A stretch of 9,415 bases of DNA from an uncultured Ruminococcus sp. (lineage in GTDB: Bacteria; Bacillota_A; Clostridia; Oscillospirales; Ruminococcaceae): positions 1-9,415 of the forward strand of contig ONBA01000051.1 of assembly GCA_900315975.1 (NCBI GenBank), in the 5' to 3' direction. The notes below the pieces were generated by a model, which saw only the letters and a program-made list of their open reading frames with translations, made no database searches and was not told where the DNA came from. The translations under genes were made by a program, and so were the position numbers. This document shows positions 1-5,893 of the stretch, one piece after another (within the stretch, counting starts at the first letter, position 1; each line of letters opens with the position of its first letter).

Positions 1-343
1 CCACCGCTGCCATAAAGTCTTCCGTGTTGATGTCGGGAGAAGCCATGTATCTCGGCTGTCCTCCGCTTTCACCCGTAAAGGACGGATCGAATGCAATGGT
101 CAGAAATCCACGCTCTGCAAGTGTCTGTGCGTAAAGACCGCTGCACTGTTCCTTGACTGCACCGAACGGTCCGCACACGGCGATCGCAGGGAGTTTTCCG
201 CCTGCATTCTTAGGAGCGTACATATCGGCAGCGAGTGTGATGCCGTAGCGGTTGTGGAATGTCACCTTCTTATGATCGACCTTGTCGGACTTCGGGAAGG
301 TCTTGTCCCATTCCTGTGTTAAAGTAAGCATTTCGTCTTTCAT
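1..343 (-). CDS. Alpha/beta hydrolase, N-terminal 114 aa (3' end outside window)
   Basis: Reading leftward from ATG at 341-343 the frame is open to the window edge. An AGGAGGT at 351-357 lies 7 nt before the ATG and decides the start. The visible residues match the N-terminal half of dienelactone-hydrolase/YcjY-like alpha/beta hydrolases: a first beta-strand pair (residues 24-43, ending GITLAADMYAP), a strand-turn with LPAIAVCGPFG (51-61) that would form the oxyanion region, and a FLTIAFDPSFTGESGG segment (80-95) typical just before the nucleophile elbow. The catalytic Ser, Asp and His would all lie beyond the edge, so activity cannot be judged. There is no signal peptide, so it is probably cytosolic. 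It is the last visible gene of the leftward operon, 13 nt after the FMN reductase gene. The substrate is unknown; an ester- or lactone-type bond is expected from the fold. Family call fairly sure, substrate not. Confidence 0.85.
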   Translation of the reverse strand, partial: MKDEMLTLTQEWDKTFPKSDKVDHKKVTFHNRYGITLAADMYAPKNAGGKLPAIAVCGPFGAVKEQCSGLYAQTLAERGFLTIAFDPSFTGESGGQPRYMASPDINTEDFMAAV

Positions 344-356
344 GTTCAGTACCTCC

Positions 357-893
357 TCAGATCTTTCTGCCCATATCATAGGCTTCTTTCAGTTTCGGGT
401 TATCTTTTATTTCTCCGACAGCGGTAACGCCGCCACAGAACAGTGTGCCGACCAGTTTTGTCTTTTCAAAGCAGTCTACCCAGCCCTCAATACCTGAAAA
501 AGCCTTTTCGGGAACGTGTTCCTCATCTTCGGCTGCCGCTGCAAGGGCATATACCTCACGGAACTGATAGTCAGATGGATACAACGGATTCGCCCTGTCA
601 AGCAGCGTCTTCAGGATACCGCTCATTTCGTAGTAGTAGATTGGCGTTGCAAACACAAGCACATCGGCGTGAAGCATCTTCTCACGGATCGTATCTGCAG
701 CGTCGTGCATAAAGCAACGCTGTGTTTTCTGACAGGCAAGACAGCCTACACAGAACCTGATCTCCTTGTCTCGCAGAGAAATGACCTCGACTTCGTTTCC
801 GGCCGACTTTGCTCCCTCTGCAAAAGAAACCGCAAGCTGTTCGGAGTTTGAGTTATTTCGCAGACTTGATGATATAACGACTACCTTCTTCAT
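357..893 (-). CDS. NADPH-dependent FMN reductase / iron-sulfur flavoprotein-like oxidoreductase (178 aa)
   Basis: A flavodoxin-fold protein of the NADPH-dependent FMN reductase family. The N-terminus MKKVVVISSSLRNNSNS is a beta-strand followed by the FMN phosphate-binding loop (residues 8-16). ATPIYYYEMSGILKTLLDR (82-100) is the second flavin-contact loop of the family. Cys48, Cys51, Cys54 and Cys60 form CX2CX2CX5C, the spacing of the 4Fe-4S motif in archaeal iron-sulfur flavoproteins (Isf). Related proteins also carry similar Cys sets without a proven cluster, so the cluster is inference. The length is normal for the family. The start is fixed by AGGAGG at 901-906, which overlaps the stop of the upstream lipoprotein gene; the gap between the genes is 13 nt. 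Likely role: two-electron reduction of quinones, flavins or nitro compounds, or electron carriage, in the cytosol. It is co-transcribed with the flavodoxin lipoprotein and the hydrolase. Confidence 0.88.
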   Translation of the reverse strand: MKKVVVISSSLRNNSNSEQLAVSFAEGAKSAGNEVEVISLRDKEIRFCVGCLACQKTQRCFMHDAADTIREKMLHADVLVFATPIYYYEMSGILKTLLDRANPLYPSDYQFREVYALAAAAEDEEHVPEKAFSGIEGWVDCFEKTKLVGTLFCGGVTAVGEIKDNPKLKEAYDMGRKI

Positions 894-906
894 GGTGTAT
901 CCTCCT

Positions 907-2079
907 TTATTTCAGGGAGAGCGTGACAGTAATATCGCCCTCACCGAATAATGCCTTTAATTCTTCCTGTGTCGTATTCTCAATATGTCCGAGCTTTGTG
1001 TAGCTCCATGAGTTGGAGTTATAGAATATCGTCATCTGATTACCCTGATAGAGCATTATGTCACAAGGCTCTGTTTCGGTGCTTGCGTCTGTTCTGGTAA
1101 GCGACCACGGCAGCTTGCCGACCTTTTCAAATCCGCCGTATTCGTTCAGCGTGACGGTGACAGGCTCTGCTTTCAGCTTTTCTGCAAGCTCTTTTGCGGC
1201 AGTGCTGTCAGCGAATGAAGCGATAAGCTCCTGACCGTTCACGGAGATCAGCAGTTTGGTTTCAGATTTTTCATTGTTCAGCGGCAGCGTATCCACCCAC
1301 CCCTTTACATCGTCCTTTGTCGCACTCGCAGGGAAACGTCTGCCTGCAAGCTGATTACCGATTGGCACAAGGTCTGCGATATTCTTCTCGCTTGTCACAA
1401 TACCGCTGCTGCCCGATGTACAGAACGGAATGACATTCTTTTCCGAAAAGTCATAGCTTTCAAGGAAAGTGTCGATGATACGAGGTTCTTGTCCCCACCA
1501 AATCGGATAGCCGAGAAAAATCGTCTCATAGCTGTCGATAGATTCTATCGGGTTTGCGATCTCAGGGCGAACAGTCTTATCGTTCTGCTCCATGTTGGCT
1601 CGGCAGTTATCGTCCTGATATTTGATGTCTGCATCTGTATAAGGCACAGCCGCTTGGATCACATAGCTGTCCGCATCAGTCAGTTCTATCAGATACTCTG
1701 CGATTTTCTCAGTATTTCCAGTACGGGAGAAGTATATAACCAGCGTGTCGCTTTGAGCGTTCATATGATCGACTATCTCACGTCTCATTAGGCACAGATC
1801 AAACACGTCCCAGCGATTATCACCGGTCAGATCATAGGGCTTTCCGGTCAGGTCTTCCTCAGTCGGCCTTGAAAGCAGAAAGTCCTGCAAGTTGATAACA
1901 TCCTGTATCGTGTATTTATAATCTGAAGCTACAGACGCTTTTACATCAGCAGACAGATTTGTTAAATTATGGGCAGGGCTTTCGGCCTGTGTATTGTTTG
2001 AATCAGTGTAACTTCCACAGCCTGTTGCAGTAAGCATAACTGTTACGGCAGTTATAATCGAGCTTATCAGTCTTTTCAT
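907..2079 (-). CDS. Lipoprotein with dockerin-like, flavodoxin and cyclophilin-like domains (390 aa)
   Basis: Residues 1-21 form a lipoprotein signal: KR, a hydrophobic stretch, then ATG-Cys21, so the protein is probably anchored on the outer face of the membrane. Residues about 54-104 resemble a Ruminococcus dockerin. The second half, DLTGDNRWDVFDLCLMRRE (83-101), keeps Asp/Asn calcium-loop positions and the FDLCLMRRE helix; the first half keeps the helix (IQDVINLQDFLLS) but lacks the usual GDVNxDG loop. Residues about 111-266 are a flavodoxin domain with the FMN loop YFSRTGNT (116-123) and GYPIWWG (190-196). Residues about 273-389 match the cyclophilin-like domain often fused to such flavodoxins (LPWSLTRT, IMLYQGNQMTIFYNSNSWSYTKLG as separate blocks). 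The start has a GGAGGG site and overlaps the stop of the preceding 70-aa gene as ATGA (2076-2079), so the two are translationally coupled. The redox partner is unknown. Confidence 0.85.
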   Translation of the reverse strand: MKRLISSIITAVTVMLTATGCGSYTDSNNTQAESPAHNLTNLSADVKASVASDYKYTIQDVINLQDFLLSRPTEEDLTGKPYDLTGDNRWDVFDLCLMRREIVDHMNAQSDTLVIYFSRTGNTEKIAEYLIELTDADSYVIQAAVPYTDADIKYQDDNCRANMEQNDKTVRPEIANPIESIDSYETIFLGYPIWWGQEPRIIDTFLESYDFSEKNVIPFCTSGSSGIVTSEKNIADLVPIGNQLAGRRFPASATKDDVKGWVDTLPLNNEKSETKLLISVNGQELIASFADSTAAKELAEKLKAEPVTVTLNEYGGFEKVGKLPWSLTRTDASTETEPCDIMLYQGNQMTIFYNSNSWSYTKLGHIENTTQEELKALFGEGDITVTLSLK

Positions 2080-2288
2080 TTCAAGCCCTCCTTCTTCATC
2101 ATAAATACAAGGTAGTCAAGACAGCTTATGCAGCGTTCCTTCACATGGACTTCATTGAGAAGTTCACGTCGATGAGCAGCAAGCATTTTTTCACATTGTT
2201 TTTCGTCGCATATGCAGGAGGCAAATTTTTCGATGAACTCATCATCACAGCCTGCATCAATAAGGTTTTGTCTGATGTTTTCATTCAT
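2076..2288 (-). CDS. Small Cys-rich helical protein, first gene of the left operon (70 aa, unknown function)
   Basis: No function is recognised. ATG at 2286-2288 is preferred over an upstream in-frame start because GGAGGT lies just before it (about 2295-2300) and the upstream start would fall at the predicted -10 and transcription start. The protein is predicted to be almost wholly helical. It has six Cys (14, 25, 27, 33, 53, 56), including a C-x-C-x5-C cluster, and a C-terminal helix containing RRELLNEVH and CLDYLVF. The last two blocks match the 80-aa protein at 7076-7318 (RRSLLDSIH and KLDYVIW), so the two are paralogues. The C-terminal helix resembles the dimerisation coiled coil of MerR-family regulators, but no DNA-binding domain is present. 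It overlaps the lipoprotein gene by 4 nt. It could be a thiol or metal sensor, an adaptor for a regulator, or an enzyme accessory; all of these are inference. Confidence 0.8.
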   Translation of the reverse strand: MNENIRQNLIDAGCDDEFIEKFASCICDEKQCEKMLAAHRRELLNEVHVKERCISCLDYLVFMMKKEGLK

Positions 2289-2318
2289 ATAGACACCTCC
2301 ATATCTCTTGTTGTTTTC

Positions 2319-2347
2319 ATTATAACACGACTCTCTCAAAATAGCAA
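2319..2347 (-). promoter_or_regulatory. Promoter of the left operon
   Basis: Read leftward: -35 TTGCTA (2342-2347), 17-bp spacer, -10 TATAAT (2319-2324). The start point should lie near 2312, leaving a short leader before the ribosome site of the 70-aa gene. The -35 matches consensus at four of six bases while the -10 is perfect, as expected of a promoter that needs an activator at the -35 side. Confidence 0.82.
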
Positions 2348-2368
2348 ATACCTATATCGAATATACAG

Positions 2369-2387
2369 CTATGCTTGACAGTTATAG
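2369..2387. promoter_or_regulatory. Putative LysR-type operator between lysR1 and the left operon
   Basis: Read leftward the element is CTATA-N9-CATAG, an imperfect dyad that contains the LysR-type T-N11-A core (core form TATAA-N7-GCATA). Its centre (2378) is about 66 bp upstream of the predicted start of the leftward operon, the normal place for a LysR recognition site. It also covers the -35 of the divergent lysR1 promoter, so binding could activate the operon and repress lysR1. A box of the same form lies at 7418-7436. Which LysR protein binds is not known. Confidence 0.6.
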
Positions 2388-2403
2388 ACAGATGTGCTAT
2401 GAT
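2375..2403 (+). promoter_or_regulatory. Promoter of lysR1
   Basis: Perfect -35 TTGACA (2375-2380), 17-bp spacer, -10 TATGAT (2398-2403). The start point should be near 2410, immediately before the AAGGAGG ribosome site at 2410-2416, so the leader is very short. The -35 lies inside the LysR-type box at 2369-2387, which suggests autoregulation. Confidence 0.85.
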
Positions 2404-2425
2404 ATTGAAAAAGGAGGCTGAATGT

Positions 2426-3322
2426 ATGGATATTCGCGTACTGAGATATTTCCTCGCAGTTGCAAGAGAACAGAGCTTTTCCACGGCAGCAGAAAGACTG
2501 TTTCTGTCGCAGCCTACACTCTCACGCCAATTAAAGGAACTTGAAGATGAACTCGGAAAGACTCTGCTTGTCCGCTCAAACAAAGGCGTTACCCTTACCG
2601 AAGAGGGCATGATACTTCGCAAGCGTGCCGAGGAAATTGTGGAGCTTATGGAAAAGACGGAGCAAGAAGTCAGACAAAGTAATGACGGCGTTTCCGGTAC
2701 TGTATATATCGGAGCAGGCGAAACCTATGCAATCAAGCTTATTGCAGATACGGCGCATCATCTGAAAGCCGATTATCCTGATATTCATTACAGCTTTTTC
2801 AGCGGCAACGGTACTGATGTAATGGAAAAACTTGAAAGAGGACTAATGGATTTTGGTTTGATTTTCGGCAATATCGACAGGACTAAGTATGAAGCTATTG
2901 AGATACCGCTGCATGACACATGGGGCATACTAATGCGGCGTGATGAACCGCTTGCACAGAAGGAGTCAATCACGTTTGCCGATACAGCTGGACTTGATCT
3001 GATTATTCCACGCCAGCCTAATCACAGCACTATGCTGTCAGAAATGATTACGGAGCAGGCTCCTGATGCTAATATAGTAGCAGAGTACAATCTTATCTAC
3101 AACGCATCAGTCATGGTTAATGAAGGTATAGGCAGTGCAATTACTCTCGACAGGATTATCAACGTCAGCGGCGACAGCAAGCTCTGCTTCCGACCTTTTG
3201 AACCACCAATGGAAGCAATATGCTATTTTATATGGAAAAGGTATCCGGTTTTTACGAAAGCTGCCAGTACGTTTTTAGAGCAGTTTAAAAAAGATATTTC
3301 AAAAGTGAAAGAAAACAAATGA
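2426..3322 (+). CDS. LysR-family transcriptional regulator 1 (298 aa)
   Basis: Residues 1-60 are the LysR winged helix-turn-helix: the scaffold LRYFLAVAREQSFSTAAERL is followed by the recognition segment LSQPTLSRQLKELEDELG. A linker helix follows (about 60-88), then a periplasmic-binding-protein-like effector domain (about 90-290) with the ERGLMDFGLIFG block at 137-148 and WGILM at 166-170. Length is standard for the family. The ATG at 2426 is chosen because AAGGAGG (2410-2416) lies before it; an in-frame TTG at 2375 is the -35 hexamer and is not a start. It is divergent from the 70-aa protein/lipoprotein operon and very likely controls it, and itself, through the box in the shared promoter region. 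It is clearly related to the regulator at 7896-8804 (same WG(I/L)LM, FRP and QPTLSRQ blocks). The effector is unknown. Confidence 0.95.
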   Translation: MDIRVLRYFLAVAREQSFSTAAERLFLSQPTLSRQLKELEDELGKTLLVRSNKGVTLTEEGMILRKRAEEIVELMEKTEQEVRQSNDGVSGTVYIGAGETYAIKLIADTAHHLKADYPDIHYSFFSGNGTDVMEKLERGLMDFGLIFGNIDRTKYEAIEIPLHDTWGILMRRDEPLAQKESITFADTAGLDLIIPRQPNHSTMLSEMITEQAPDANIVAEYNLIYNASVMVNEGIGSAITLDRIINVSGDSKLCFRPFEPPMEAICYFIWKRYPVFTKAASTFLEQFKKDISKVKENK

Positions 3323-3379
3323 TGTTTCATTATTTGCGCGGACAGAACATTGGATAGATTTATAAAGCGATCAGATATA

Positions 3380-3424
3380 AAGAACGACAGCTCCCTCACG
3401 GGAGCTGCTTCTTTCGTATCGTTA
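3380..3424. repeat. 45-nt dispersed repeat, copy 1 (hairpin plus conserved flank)
   Basis: This segment and 8945-8989 are identical at 42 of 45 positions; the differences are at 3385, 3386 and 3398. The repeat contains a perfect 8-bp hairpin and an 18-nt conserved tail, GCTTCTTTCGTATCGTTA. Conservation of the tail beyond the stem suggests a dispersed repeat family and not two independent terminators. Confidence 0.8.
3388..3407. terminator. Bidirectional hairpin between lysR1 and the AKR gene
   Basis: CAGCTCCC (3388-3395), loop TCAC, GGGAGCTG (3400-3407): a perfect 8-bp stem. It lies between the 3' ends of two convergent genes (lysR1 ends at 3322, the AKR at 3434). The flanks are only moderately T-rich on both strands (CTTCTTTCG rightward, TCGTTCTTTA leftward), so it may act as a weak terminator in both directions. 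Confidence 0.65.
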
Positions 3425-3433
3425 CCAATATGC

Positions 3434-4276
3434 TTATTTAGACCAGCTCACGAACTGTTCCGCTGCTTCGCCTGTCTGATGCTCAATAATAATGCTCTTC
3501 CCCGTGTCAAGAGCTTCGATCTTCGCAATATCCTCGGCTGTCAGCTCAAAATCAAAGATGTCGAAGTTCTGCTCCATGCGCTCCTTATGAGTGCTTTTCG
3601 GGATAAGGATAACGCCTTTCTGGAGAAGGAAACGCAGTGCGGTCTGTGCCACACTCTTTCCGTATTTTGAACCTATCTCGCTGAGTACCTCATTCGTAAA
3701 GAATCCGTTTTTACCCTCAGCAAGCGGCCCCCATGACATATGGGCGCAGTTGTACCTATCCATGAAAGTTCTTGCGTATTTCTGCTGCCAGAAAACGTGC
3801 GTCTCGACCTGATTTACCATTGGCATGATCTCGTTGAAAGAAGCAAGATCAACAAGTCTGTCGGGATAGAAGTTTGACACGCCGATAGCTCTCAGCTTGC
3901 CTGCCTTGTATGCATCCTGCATAGCACGCCATGTGCCGTAGTAATCACCGAAAGGCTGATGTATCAGCATAAGGTCGATTTAGTCGGTTTGCAGGAGCTT
4001 CAGCGAATTATCGATAGAAGCCGATGCTTTTTCGTAGCCTGCATTGGAAATCCATATTTTCGTTGTGATGAAAAACTCATCTCTTGCGATACCGCTTTTC
4101 CTGACAGCATTTCCGACACCTTCCTCGTTGCCGTAAGCCTGAGCCGTGTCAATGGAACGATAGCCCACCGAGATCGCATCGGTCACACAGCTTTCTGCAT
4201 CGGCTGACGGTATCTGAAATACGCCGTAGCCCAACTGTGGCATTTTAACGCCGTTTGATAATGTAATATAGTTCAT
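3434..4276 (-). pseudogene. Aldo/keto reductase interrupted by one in-frame stop (280 codons)
   Basis: Reading leftward from ATG at 4274-4276 (with AAGGAGG upstream), one frame encodes a full-length AKR except for TAA at 3980-3982, codon 99. The context is LLQTD-stop-IDLMLIHQP, where the family has LQTDYIDLxLIHQP, so a Tyr codon (TAT/TAC) became TAA by one base change. The catalytic tetrad is otherwise complete: Asp43, Tyr48, Lys73 and, beyond the stop, His106. The NADPH-binding end is present (IPKSTHKER motif and the C-terminal helices). No frameshift or other lesion is visible, so the lesion is recent, a sequencing error, or read through. A 98-aa product would lack His106 and most of the barrel. 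ATG at 3968-3970 could start the rest but has no ribosome site. It is the last gene of the operon, 14 nt after the CMD-cupin gene. Function if intact: NADPH-dependent reduction of aldehydes or ketones. Confidence 0.9.
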
Positions 4277-4290
4277 ACTGATACCTCCTT

Positions 4291-5046
4291 TTATTTCAGC
4301 TTATTGTAATCCTCATCCGAAACAGCCTCGCACCATTCTGTTCTGCCGTCCTCACCCTCAATCTCGATAGCAAGATGTGAGAACCACGAATCGGGTGCGG
4401 CACCGTGCCAGTGCTTGACGTTCGCAGGGATATTCACAACATCGCCCGGATGAAGCTCCCTTGCTTCCTTGCCCCATTCCTGATAGTACCCCCGACCGCC
4501 GACACAGATCAGCATCTGACCGCCGACGTTTTTGGCGTGGTGGATATGCCAGTTGTTGCGGCAGGCAGGCTCAAAAGTGACATTGAATATCGCAAGCTGT
4601 TCGGTAGAAACAGGCGCAAGATAGCTCTGCCCTACGAAGTAATCGCCGTAGGGATTCGGCTCTCCGATTGGGAAGAATATCTCGTTTTGATACCTATCCT
4701 TATCAGTCATTTCGGGAGCTTTATCATTCCAGACCTCTTTTGCAAGGTTGAACACCGCCCAAGCGTGCGGCCAGCCTGCATAGAAAGCCGTATGCGTGAT
4801 GATCGCTGCGATCTCCTTCTGAGATACGCCGTGATTTTTCGCATTCATCAGGTGGAATTTCAGCGCGTCGCTTGTCACGCCCTGCGACATCAGAGCGACC
4901 ACCGTGATGATGCTCCGAGTTTTCAGGTCAATGTCGGTGTTGTTCCAGTTTTCCCCAAACAAAATTTCATCGTTGTAATGGGCGAATTCGGGAGCAAACT
5001 CACCGAGGGCATCTCTACCTGCGGTCTGTACGATCTTTTCTGCCAT
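4291..5046 (-). CDS. Carboxymuconolactone decarboxylase-like / cupin fusion protein (251 aa)
   Basis: Two domains. Residues about 15-107 are a carboxymuconolactone decarboxylase (CMD/AhpD-like) helical domain, with TRSIITVVALMSQG (43-56) and HGVSQKEIAAIITHTAFYAGWP (72-93, in two blocks) as in the family; no CxxC pair is present, so it is not the peroxidase type. Residues about 140-240 are a cupin. Likely metal ligands are His167 and His169 or His170 (NNWHIHH), Gln177 in the place of the usual Glu (GGQMLICVGGRG), and His212/His214 (IPANVKHWHGA). CMD-cupin fusions are common in gut Firmicutes next to AKR, flavodoxin and LysR genes; their reaction is not settled. The start has GGAGG (5053-5057) before it. 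It follows the flavodoxin gene by 12 nt. Probably cytosolic. A role in turnover of a reactive lactone, quinone or carbonyl compound is inferred from the neighbours only. Confidence 0.9.
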   Translation of the reverse strand: MAEKIVQTAGRDALGEFAPEFAHYNDEILFGENWNNTDIDLKTRSIITVVALMSQGVTSDALKFHLMNAKNHGVSQKEIAAIITHTAFYAGWPHAWAVFNLAKEVWNDKAPEMTDKDRYQNEIFFPIGEPNPYGDYFVGQSYLAPVSTEQLAIFNVTFEPACRNNWHIHHAKNVGGQMLICVGGRGYYQEWGKEARELHPGDVVNIPANVKHWHGAAPDSWFSHLAIEIEGEDGRTEWCEAVSDEDYNKLK

Positions 5047-5058
5047 AGTGCGACCTCC

Positions 5059-5544
5059 TCACAGCCAATCGGCTACTGTATTCTTTGAAGCCTTAGCTTT
5101 TGAACCAACAATAGCAAGCCCCTTGCTGTCAACACTTGCACCCTTGCACATTTTCTTCACAACAGACACCATATTTCCGAGACCGGAGCCTTCATGTGTG
5201 CTGATCACTCTGACGGTCTTCCCGCTGAAATCAAGTCCGGTCAGTGCGGTTTCCATTTCAGGGGCATAGGTTCCCCAGTAGATTGGGCTCATGATAAAGA
5301 TCGTGTCGTAGGCAGAAATATCCGTCAGCTTGTCCTTGATTGGTGCATTGCCGATGCGCTGTTTTGCTTCTTCGATGCAGGTCTTGTAGTCTGCCGCATA
5401 CGGAACGGCAGGCTCGACCTTGAACATCTCTGCGCCCGTCAGCTCCTGCACGAACTCAGCCACGATCTCGGTATTGCCTTTGTCGATGTATCCGACTGCG
5501 TAGTTTTCATCAGCTCTGCTGAAATAGATGATCAATGATCTCAT
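5059..5544 (-). CDS. Flavodoxin (161 aa)
   Basis: Starts MRSLIIYFSRADEN, a beta-strand and phosphate loop with the short insertion seen in flavodoxin_4-type proteins, and reaches the loop end at GNTEIVAEF (23-31). The second FMN loop is SPIYWGTYAPEMETAL (86-101), with Trp90 near the isoalloxazine. The third is STHEGSGLGN (115-124). Length fits a single-domain flavodoxin without signal peptide, so it is cytosolic, unlike the flavodoxin lipoprotein at 907-2079. The ribosome site AGGAGG (5552-5557) overlaps the stop of the ABM gene, and the gap is 12 nt. Likely role: FMN-dependent electron transfer or quinone/carbonyl reduction together with the other enzymes of the operon. Confidence 0.92.
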   Translation of the reverse strand: MRSLIIYFSRADENYAVGYIDKGNTEIVAEFVQELTGAEMFKVEPAVPYAADYKTCIEEAKQRIGNAPIKDKLTDISAYDTIFIMSPIYWGTYAPEMETALTGLDFSGKTVRVISTHEGSGLGNMVSVVKKMCKGASVDSKGLAIVGSKAKASKNTVADWL

Positions 5545-5556
5545 ACGAATGCCTCC

Positions 5557-5889
5557 TCATTTCACGATATATTTGTTATCTTTCTCAGGTATACCCTCCT
5601 CATCGGAAATATACCGTTCTACTTTCATTTTCAGTCCGTACTTTTCCCGCAACTTTGCGATTGTCTGCATCATAGGCGAAGCATGATGGACATCAATTGC
5701 GTCCTGACTTGTCCATTGATCTATCAGCAGTACCGTTTCAGGATCGTCAAACGGCTGAAAATAGGCGTAACGGAGATTGCCTTCCTCGTTTCGTATCATG
5801 TCAACCGTACCGCTTTGTACCATTTCTTCTGCGAATTTTCGGGCGTTTCCGTTTACGCCGGTGTAGTAGATGTTTACTGTGATGCTCAT
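5557..5889 (-). CDS. Antibiotic biosynthesis monooxygenase (ABM/YgiN-like) domain protein (110 aa)
   Basis: A small ferredoxin-like-fold protein. It has an N-terminal strand (ITVNIYYTGV) and helix (NARKFAEEMVQSG), and the family signature region YAYFQPFDDPETVLLIDQW (41-59), followed by SQDAIDVHHASPMMQTI, where the His pair (68-69) lies at the usual pocket position. Members include YgiN quinol monooxygenase and heme- or quinone-handling proteins; many work without a cofactor. In an anaerobe a monooxygenase reaction is doubtful, so a quinone-binding or isomerase-like role is possible. The gene starts 4 nt after the stop of the alcohol dehydrogenase gene. Its ribosome site is weak (a GAGAG within the end of that gene), unlike all neighbours, which suggests translational coupling. 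Confidence 0.85.
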   Translation of the reverse strand: MSITVNIYYTGVNGNARKFAEEMVQSGTVDMIRNEEGNLRYAYFQPFDDPETVLLIDQWTSQDAIDVHHASPMMQTIAKLREKYGLKMKVERYISDEEGIPEKDNKYIVK

Positions 5890-5893
5890 AGTA

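Noticed and set aside
2375..2425. Upstream TTG start that would add 17 residues to lysR1
   Set aside because: The TTG is part of the perfect -35 hexamer and would lie before the predicted start of transcription; the ATG at 2426 has the ribosome site and the standard LysR N-terminus.
3350..3670. Rightward open frame sharing an SSL(T/S)GAASFVSL peptide with one at 8747-9082
   Set aside because: The shared peptide is only the translation of the 45-nt repeat; both frames run antisense through other genes.
3434..3970. Separate 178-aa gene for the C-terminal part of the aldo/keto reductase
   Set aside because: Its ATG is an internal Met of the family, has no ribosome site, and the product would lack the N-terminal barrel strands; it is the broken part of one gene.
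4405..5088. Rightward open frame of 227 codons
   Set aside because: It lies antisense to the well-supported CMD-cupin gene, resembles no family and has no ribosome site suited to it.
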